From: an uncultured Eubacteriales bacterium
GTDB lineage: Bacteria > Bacillota > Clostridia > Oscillospirales > CAG-272
Reading direction: 5' to 3'
Assembly (NCBI GenBank): GCA_934526185.1
Contig: CAKTAA010000086.1
Coordinates: 1 to 9,219, forward strand
Length of the DNA stretch: 9,219 bases
Part shown: one piece after another, positions 5,795 to 9,219 of the stretch
Position numbering within the stretch: position 1 is the stretch's first letter
Layout of the letters: every line of letters starts with the position of its first letter
The notes under the pieces: generated by a model
What the model was told of the DNA's origin: nothing
The model's database searches: none
Seen by the model: the letters and a program-made list of their open reading frames with translations, nothing else
Program-made: the position numbers and the translations under genes

Positions 5795-6577
5795 TCAGTC
5801 ACCGAAAAGCGCCTGCCTGACAAGGCGGACGGAAGCCTGCTCGGGACGGCAGGCAAGCAAATAGACCGGTACTTTTGCCAGAACCGCATCAAGATTTTCC
5901 AACGCTGCCTCCAGGCACGCCTTATCCCAATGCGGCAAAAACACGTGGGGAAGCAATGAAGCCATATATTCGCCTGCGGTCAGACGGAAAAGACTGTTTT
6001 CCTCCGACTGGCGCAAAACGATAACGGCAGAGAGGGGAGCGGCGCGGTTCAGGCAATACGGTGAGGAGCCGTGCCATGGGGAGCCATGGGCATAAACCGC
6101 ATCCTTTGCGATCCGGAGAAAGACTTTGTCTCCGTTGACAATCCTTGCGCCGGCGTATTGCTGCCAAAGCTCTGCCTGAGTGGTTTTCCCGATACCGGAA
6201 GGCCCGGTAAATACCAGACCGCGTTCTCCGTAGTCTACAAATGCGCCATGCAGAAGGATTGTTTGGAAGAAACACAGCCGGGAATACACCGCGGCCAGCA
6301 GCGTTGTGCTGCTGGCGTCAAGGTGCTCCGCGTAAATTGTTACTTTGCTCCAATCCATATTGGCAAAAGCCATTTCTCCGGGCAAAACCGATGAACGAAG
6401 AATATGCGCGGCCGGTGAAACGGACTGAACGCCATAGCAGGTGTCCGTACCCCCCTTGGTTGTGTAAAGTGAAATTTCTTGGCAAAGCGTATTCTTTTCT
6501 GTCAAAAATGGTACAAAAGTGCCTCCCGGAGCGGGGGAGGAAATTGAAAATACTTGTGCGGCAATGGAATATAGCAT
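5795..6577 (-). CDS. HPr-kinase-like P-loop protein, putative peptide kinase
   Basis: A 260-residue protein with an HprK-type nucleotide-binding core. LLHGAFVDYGERGLVFTG leads into the Walker A loop GPSGIGKTT (125-133, Lys131). It is followed by ARIVNGDKVFLR (144-155) with the conserved Asp150, GSPWHGSS (165-172) and LSAVIVLRQSEENSLFRL (182-199), the usual order in HprK-like proteins of peptide loci. The first 100 residues are a variable domain. Homologues in Firmicutes lasso-peptide clusters (paeninodin-type kinases) phosphorylate the C-terminal Ser of the precursor. Here the upstream gene encodes the candidate precursor, which ends in Ser, and the genes share the TAATG stop-start, implying translational coupling. 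No separate strong ribosome site is present. The substrate is inferred; a regulatory rather than modifying role is possible. Confidence 0.85.
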   Translation of the reverse strand: MLYSIAAQVFSISSPAPGGTFVPFLTEKNTLCQEISLYTTKGGTDTCYGVQSVSPAAHILRSSVLPGEMAFANMDWSKVTIYAEHLDASSTTLLAAVYSRLCFFQTILLHGAFVDYGERGLVFTGPSGIGKTTQAELWQQYAGARIVNGDKVFLRIAKDAVYAHGSPWHGSSPYCLNRAAPLSAVIVLRQSEENSLFRLTAGEYMASLLPHVFLPHWDKACLEAALENLDAVLAKVPVYLLACRPEQASVRLVRQALFGD

Positions 6578-6846
6578 TAACTAATGCAGGACCTCAGTGC
6601 CTCGAGATAGGCAGAATTTGCCATTTGTCCCGAGATGTAAGCATAATGCACCCAAACATTATCTTCGTCTCCAAAGACGTTGGTCGCGCCTTCAACTCCA
6701 CTGTATAGACTTCGACAGCGAGCTGCTGCTTGTGTAAAACGAATTGTCATGCTTCCGGTAATCTCATCCCCGCCGCTGGCGGCGATATTTTCATTCAGCT
6801 GCAGGGCGAACAGCTCGGACTTTGGAGCAACATACTTTTTTTTCAT
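6577..6846 (-). CDS. Candidate RiPP precursor peptide
   Basis: An 89-residue peptide encoded one base after the radical SAM gene, with the strongest ribosome site of the operon. Residues 1-26 look like a leader: a basic start MKKKYVAPK, a hydrophobic ELFALQL, then ENIAASGG, the N-terminal pattern of many short Firmicutes secreted or modified peptides. GG at 25-26, or the small-residue triplet Ala22-Ala23-Ser24, could mark cleavage. The remaining 63 residues contain only two cysteines (Cys44 and Cys87), an aromatic patch VWVHYAYI (64-71) with Trp65, His67, Tyr68 and Tyr70, and a C-terminal Ser89 in RSCIS. It is not a Cys-rich ranthipeptide, and no repeated core motif is seen. The identification as precursor rests on size, leader pattern, translation signal and neighbours; I do not recognise a characterised family. 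It could instead be a small structural partner of the enzymes. Confidence 0.7.
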   Translation of the reverse strand: MKKKYVAPKSELFALQLNENIAASGGDEITGSMTIRFTQAAARCRSLYSGVEGATNVFGDEDNVWVHYAYISGQMANSAYLEALRSCIS

Positions 6847-6847
6847 G

Positions 6848-7876
6848 TCAGAATTCCTCCTCTTTTAATTTTGTCTGATAAATTTTATATAGGCGTTCTG
6901 CCGTGCGGCAGAGCGACTGATCGATTTTTTCGGGATCCCCGCTTTCCGCACAGAGAATTCCCGGGCAGCGCTGGCAGAAAGCGGACCATGGGCAGCTTTT
7001 GCATTCGGGAGGATTTTGCAGAGCTTCCAGCTCCTTCTCCAGCGCTTTCCATGCCGCCCGCAGATTTCCCTGCCAGGGCACGTACGGTCTATTCATAAAG
7101 GAACAAAGCTGCATATGGCCGTTCCAGGTCATCCAGTAAGAGCTTCTGTATCCGGAGCATCGGGCGAAGGGTGACGGTGAATCGGGATGGCGGTTCTGCT
7201 CCAGAACCTCCCGCGTCAGCTCCCCGGTGAATTCATAAAAGGCAAAGCGTGAGGATTCGGCGGTATTTACGGCGCCTCTGGCCGATTTTACAACTGAAAT
7301 AGTATGCTGAAACGGAATGCCCCGTTCCCGGGTGAACCGGTACATCTCCTGAAGATCTCCGGCATTTTCCCGAACGATGGTAGCCGTCATGGAAAACGGG
7401 ACCTGCGCTTGCCTCAGCAGATCGACGGCATGGCTTATTCGGGTAAATCCGGATTCGCTGCCGCAGACGCGCCGGTACGTTTCATTGCTTGCACCGTAAA
7501 GAGTCAGCTTCATAGCGTATGGCATACCGGCCTGTTTGAATTTTTCCATGACCCTTTCGTCAATCAATGCGCCGTTGGAAAGAATCGTAATCAAAAAGCC
7601 CATCTGATTAAGCTCGTGATATATTTCCCAGAAGTCGCGGCGAAAAAGAGGCTCTCCGCCGGTAAGAGTAAGCCTTAAGGTTCCCAGATCTCTCGTCTGC
7701 CGGGCAATATCGATCCATTGCTCCGCCGTGAGCAGATTTCCCTGCCGCTTTGCCTGCTCCTCCGTCAGACGGACATAGCACATTACGCAGGAAAAGTTGC
7801 AGAACGGAGTTAATTCCAGTGTTGCACCGAAAGGAAAGGAAGCTTCAAAAGGCGTATCCGGCGCATACTCCGTCAC
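6848..7876 (-). CDS. Radical SAM/SPASM peptide-modifying enzyme
   Basis: A 342-residue radical SAM enzyme with a C-terminal SPASM domain. CNFSCVMC (Cys26, Cys30, Cys33) is the CxxxCxxC binding the SAM [4Fe-4S] cluster, TGGEP (72-76) contacts SAM, and TILSNGALI (97-105) is the next typical strand. The auxiliary-cluster cysteines follow: Cys240-x12-Gly-x4-Cys258, then CKSCPWSAFCQRC (Cys292, 295, 301, 304), Cys309 and Cys323. Enzymes of this kind install C-S, C-C or C-O bonds or epimerise residues in peptides. The start is GTG 7876-7874, overlapping the PqqD stop by four bases (GTGA), with GAAGGTG five bases upstream. The candidate substrate gene is immediately downstream. There is no fused RRE domain; the separate PqqD protein fills that role. 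The reaction cannot be predicted from sequence. Confidence 0.92.
   Translation of the reverse strand: MTEYAPDTPFEASFPFGATLELTPFCNFSCVMCYVRLTEEQAKRQGNLLTAEQWIDIARQTRDLGTLRLTLTGGEPLFRRDFWEIYHELNQMGFLITILSNGALIDERVMEKFKQAGMPYAMKLTLYGASNETYRRVCGSESGFTRISHAVDLLRQAQVPFSMTATIVRENAGDLQEMYRFTRERGIPFQHTISVVKSARGAVNTAESSRFAFYEFTGELTREVLEQNRHPDSPSPFARCSGYRSSYWMTWNGHMQLCSFMNRPYVPWQGNLRAAWKALEKELEALQNPPECKSCPWSAFCQRCPGILCAESGDPEKIDQSLCRTAERLYKIYQTKLKEEEF
6856..6862 (-). promoter_or_regulatory. Strong ribosome binding site of the precursor gene
   Basis: GAGGAGG on the minus strand lies 9 bases before ATG 6846 and inside the last codons of the radical SAM gene. The good match suggests that the peptide is translated more than its neighbours, as expected for a precursor made in excess. 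Confidence 0.75.
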
Positions 7877-8142
7877 AGTAGCACCTTCTGTTCCCGGAGG
7901 CTCTCCAGGAAATTTTCTACATCCTTTTTTGCTTGATCGGGCTCCACCTCATACTGCTCTACCAGCAGTGCCGTGAGCTGTTCTATATCCATGCCCTTTT
8001 CCAGGGCCTTCCAAAGAATACAGCCGCTTTCATTTAATGTAATGACGCCATGCAGCTCAGTGGTCCTTTTCCCAACCGGTACGGCCACGGTCTGGGCGCC
8101 GATCGTCCGAACAACGAAGCCTTCTTTCATTTTGTATATCAT
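7873..8142 (-). CDS. PqqD-like RiPP recognition element protein
   Basis: An 89-residue PqqD-family protein (winged-helix RRE) that binds precursor leaders and presents them to the modifying enzyme. The pattern is typical: beta strands in GFVVRTIGAQTVAVPVG, then VITLNESGCILWKALEKG, DIEQLTALLVEQYEV and a final helix VENFLESLREQKVLL. The frame is open to 8166, but ATG 8142 is chosen because AAGGAGG lies 9 bases before it, whereas the upstream codons (TGRRLSQ) overlap this site. It overlaps the ABC gene by 86 bases in another frame and shares GTGA with the radical SAM gene, so the three are translated in tandem from one mRNA. Confidence 0.88.
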   Translation of the reverse strand: MIYKMKEGFVVRTIGAQTVAVPVGKRTTELHGVITLNESGCILWKALEKGMDIEQLTALLVEQYEVEPDQAKKDVENFLESLREQKVLL

Positions 8143-9219
8143 TTGGCTCAGCCTCCTTCCCGTCAAACGGACGCTTCCATTGCAGCAGCGTCCCGTTCTG
8201 ATCTACTTTATAGATCCGGGTACAATACTTTAAAATGCTGGCTCTGTGGGTTGTAACGATGCAGATCCGCCTGGATTCGGATCGCATAATATTCCGCAGA
8301 AGACGTGCTTCCGTATCGCTGTCAAGCGCGGAGGTCGCCTCATCCAGAAGCAGAATCGGAGCGCTCCGCAGAATTGCCCGTGCAATCGCAAGCCTCTGCG
8401 CCTGCCCCTCCGAGAAATTTATGCCGCGCTCCCCGATCGCGGTATAGATTCCGTTCGGAAGCTGTGAGATAAAGCTCCAGGCGTCGGCTGTCTTTAGAGC
8501 TTCCTCCAGCGCTTCGTCCGTGGCCTCCGGCCTTGCCATCCTTAAATTATCGGCCACTGTTCCGGAAAACATACTGTTTCCCTGCGGCACATAGGAATAA
8601 AGCTTCCGCGTAGCCGCAGAGACCGGCAGCGCTTTGTCTTCGCCGATTTTTATCCACAGTGCGCCGGAGTCCGGCTGGAGCAGTCCTAAAAGCAGCCGCA
8701 AAATGGTTGTTTTTCCTTCGCCGGAGGGCCCGATAAAAGCAATGACTTCTCCGGAAAAGGCTTGAAAACACATGTTTTGGAGCACCGACTTTTTGCTTTG
8801 GCGGTAAGAAAATGTAACCCCCTCGGCAACGAGCTGTAGGCCTGTACTCGCTGCCTGGTCGCATTGCTCCTGTGTTAAAGCGCCCTCCGCGCCATTTTCC
8901 TCCGTCAGCTCCGTTACCTCCATAATGCGTCCGGCAGAGGTAGCAATCGACACGGCGTTGGGCGCAAGGGAAACAAGAGCGGAAAAGGACGCGCTCAGCG
9001 CTCCGGAGGTCTGAAGAAACAGCGTCATGGTCCCGTATGTAATAGCGCCCTGCCAAAGACGCCAGACGCCCCAGCCGTAACATGTATAAGAAACGATCAG
9101 TCCAAGGCCGGATAAGCACAGCGTCATTAAAATAGAAAATTTATCATAATCGAGCCGCTGCTTTCTGTAGCGGGAGAGCAGACCTTTAAAATTTTCCGCA
9201 TACTGCCTTGTCAGTCCAA
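8057..9219 (-). CDS. ABC exporter, fused membrane and ATPase domains (5' end beyond window)
   Basis: The frame is open to the right edge; 386 C-terminal residues are visible. They start with a cytoplasmic helix (LTRQYAENFKGLLSRYRKQR) and the last membrane helices (ILMTLCLSGLGLIVSYTCYG and YGTMTLFLQTSGALSASFSA). The ATPase domain has Walker A GPSGEGKTT (visible residues 163-171), Q-loop YVPQGNSMFSGT (209-220), a signature reading FSEGQ in place of LSGGQ (268-272), Walker B ILLLDE (288-293) and the H-loop THR with His324. It resembles homodimeric peptide exporters. Whether an N-terminal C39 leader peptidase exists cannot be seen. After the normal end of the domain (about KVDQNGTLLQWKRP) there is a hydrophilic tail of some 36 residues that overlaps the PqqD gene and looks unlike the family. 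It probably exports the matured peptide. Confidence 0.92.
   Translation of the reverse strand, partial: GLTRQYAENFKGLLSRYRKQRLDYDKFSILMTLCLSGLGLIVSYTCYGWGVWRLWQGAITYGTMTLFLQTSGALSASFSALVSLAPNAVSIATSAGRIMEVTELTEENGAEGALTQEQCDQAASTGLQLVAEGVTFSYRQSKKSVLQNMCFQAFSGEVIAFIGPSGEGKTTILRLLLGLLQPDSGALWIKIGEDKALPVSAATRKLYSYVPQGNSMFSGTVADNLRMARPEATDEALEEALKTADAWSFISQLPNGIYTAIGERGINFSEGQAQRLAIARAILRSAPILLLDEATSALDSDTEARLLRNIMRSESRRICIVTTHRASILKYCTRIYKVDQNGTLLQWKRPFDGKEAEPNDIQNERRLRCSDDRRPDRGRTGWEKDH
8152..8158 (-). promoter_or_regulatory. Ribosome binding site deciding the PqqD-like start
   Basis: AAGGAGG on the minus strand is 9 bases before ATG 8142. It lies inside the ABC transporter coding region, so initiation occurs within the upstream gene. 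Confidence 0.75.

Noticed and set aside
5296..5892. Minus-strand frames at 5296-5499 and 5665-5892
   Set aside because: Both are out-of-frame shadows of the S24/S26 peptidase and kinase-like genes, with no motifs of their own.
6241..6708. 155-codon plus-strand frame, and the 107-codon frame at 6071-6394
   Set aside because: They lie opposite the kinase-like and precursor genes, show no family motif and have no ribosome site; they are shadows in GC-rich DNA.
6577..6846. Cys-rich ranthipeptide (SCIFF-like) precursor
   Set aside because: Only two cysteines are present and they are 43 residues apart; the SCIFF pattern is absent.
8143..8166. Longer start for the PqqD-like protein at 8166
   Set aside because: The extra eight codons overlap the AAGGAGG site that serves ATG 8142, and they are not part of the PqqD domain.
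8547..9119. 190-codon minus-strand frame
   Set aside because: Out-of-frame shadow of the ABC transporter, which has all its ATPase motifs in the other frame.
5331..9219. Lasso-peptide cluster
   Set aside because: PqqD, HprK-like and ABC genes fit, but no asparagine-synthase-like cyclase or transglutaminase-like B2 protease is visible and the modifying enzyme is a radical SAM protein. Genes beyond the right edge could change this view.

Overview
The window looks like a low-to-mid GC Firmicutes chromosome, most likely an anaerobic gut-type Clostridia. The reasons are strong AGGAGG-type ribosome sites, frequent GTG and TTG starts, tightly packed genes all on the minus strand, and the gene families present. 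It reads right to left and has three parts. No rRNA, tRNA, CRISPR array or intact insertion sequence was seen.

Right part (9219 to about 5331), visibly GC-rich (one sampled 60-base row, 7021-7080, has 38 G+C). This is a compact operon resembling a RiPP (ribosomally made, post-translationally modified peptide) pathway. In transcription order it holds an ABC exporter (cut by the window edge), a PqqD-like leader-binding protein, a radical SAM/SPASM enzyme, an 89-residue candidate precursor peptide with a strong ribosome site, an HPr-kinase-like P-loop protein and an S24/S26-type peptidase. Junctions are overlaps or gaps of 1-4 bases, except an 86-base overlap of the exporter and PqqD genes. The likely logic is that PqqD presents the leader to the radical SAM enzyme, the kinase-like protein modifies the peptide (which ends in Ser), the peptidase trims it and the ABC protein exports it. 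I know each family from RiPP loci. I do not recognise this exact combination and precursor as a characterised product.

Middle part (about 5280 to 3600) is a graveyard of glycan-biosynthesis genes. A PIG-L deacetylase, a bacterial sugar transferase and a CapD/PglF-type dehydratase are each broken by frameshifts, deletions or a stop codon. Between the last two lies about 480 bases with no clear gene, but with a possible promoter, an operator-like palindrome, a strong ribosome site opening a chimeric short ORF, a hairpin and a 9-bp tandem repeat.

Left part (3592 to 1), AT-rich towards its end (row 361-420 has 16 G+C of 60). This is an apparently intact surface-glycan operon: a DegT-type aminotransferase, a lipid-phosphate sugar transferase, a left-handed beta-helix acetyltransferase with a run of nine G near its 3' end, a family 2 glycosyltransferase and the start of an unidentified gene. 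The first genes parallel the PglF-PglE-PglC route to a diamino-sugar on a lipid carrier, but the local PglF-like gene is dead, so the keto-sugar must come from elsewhere or the route is lost.
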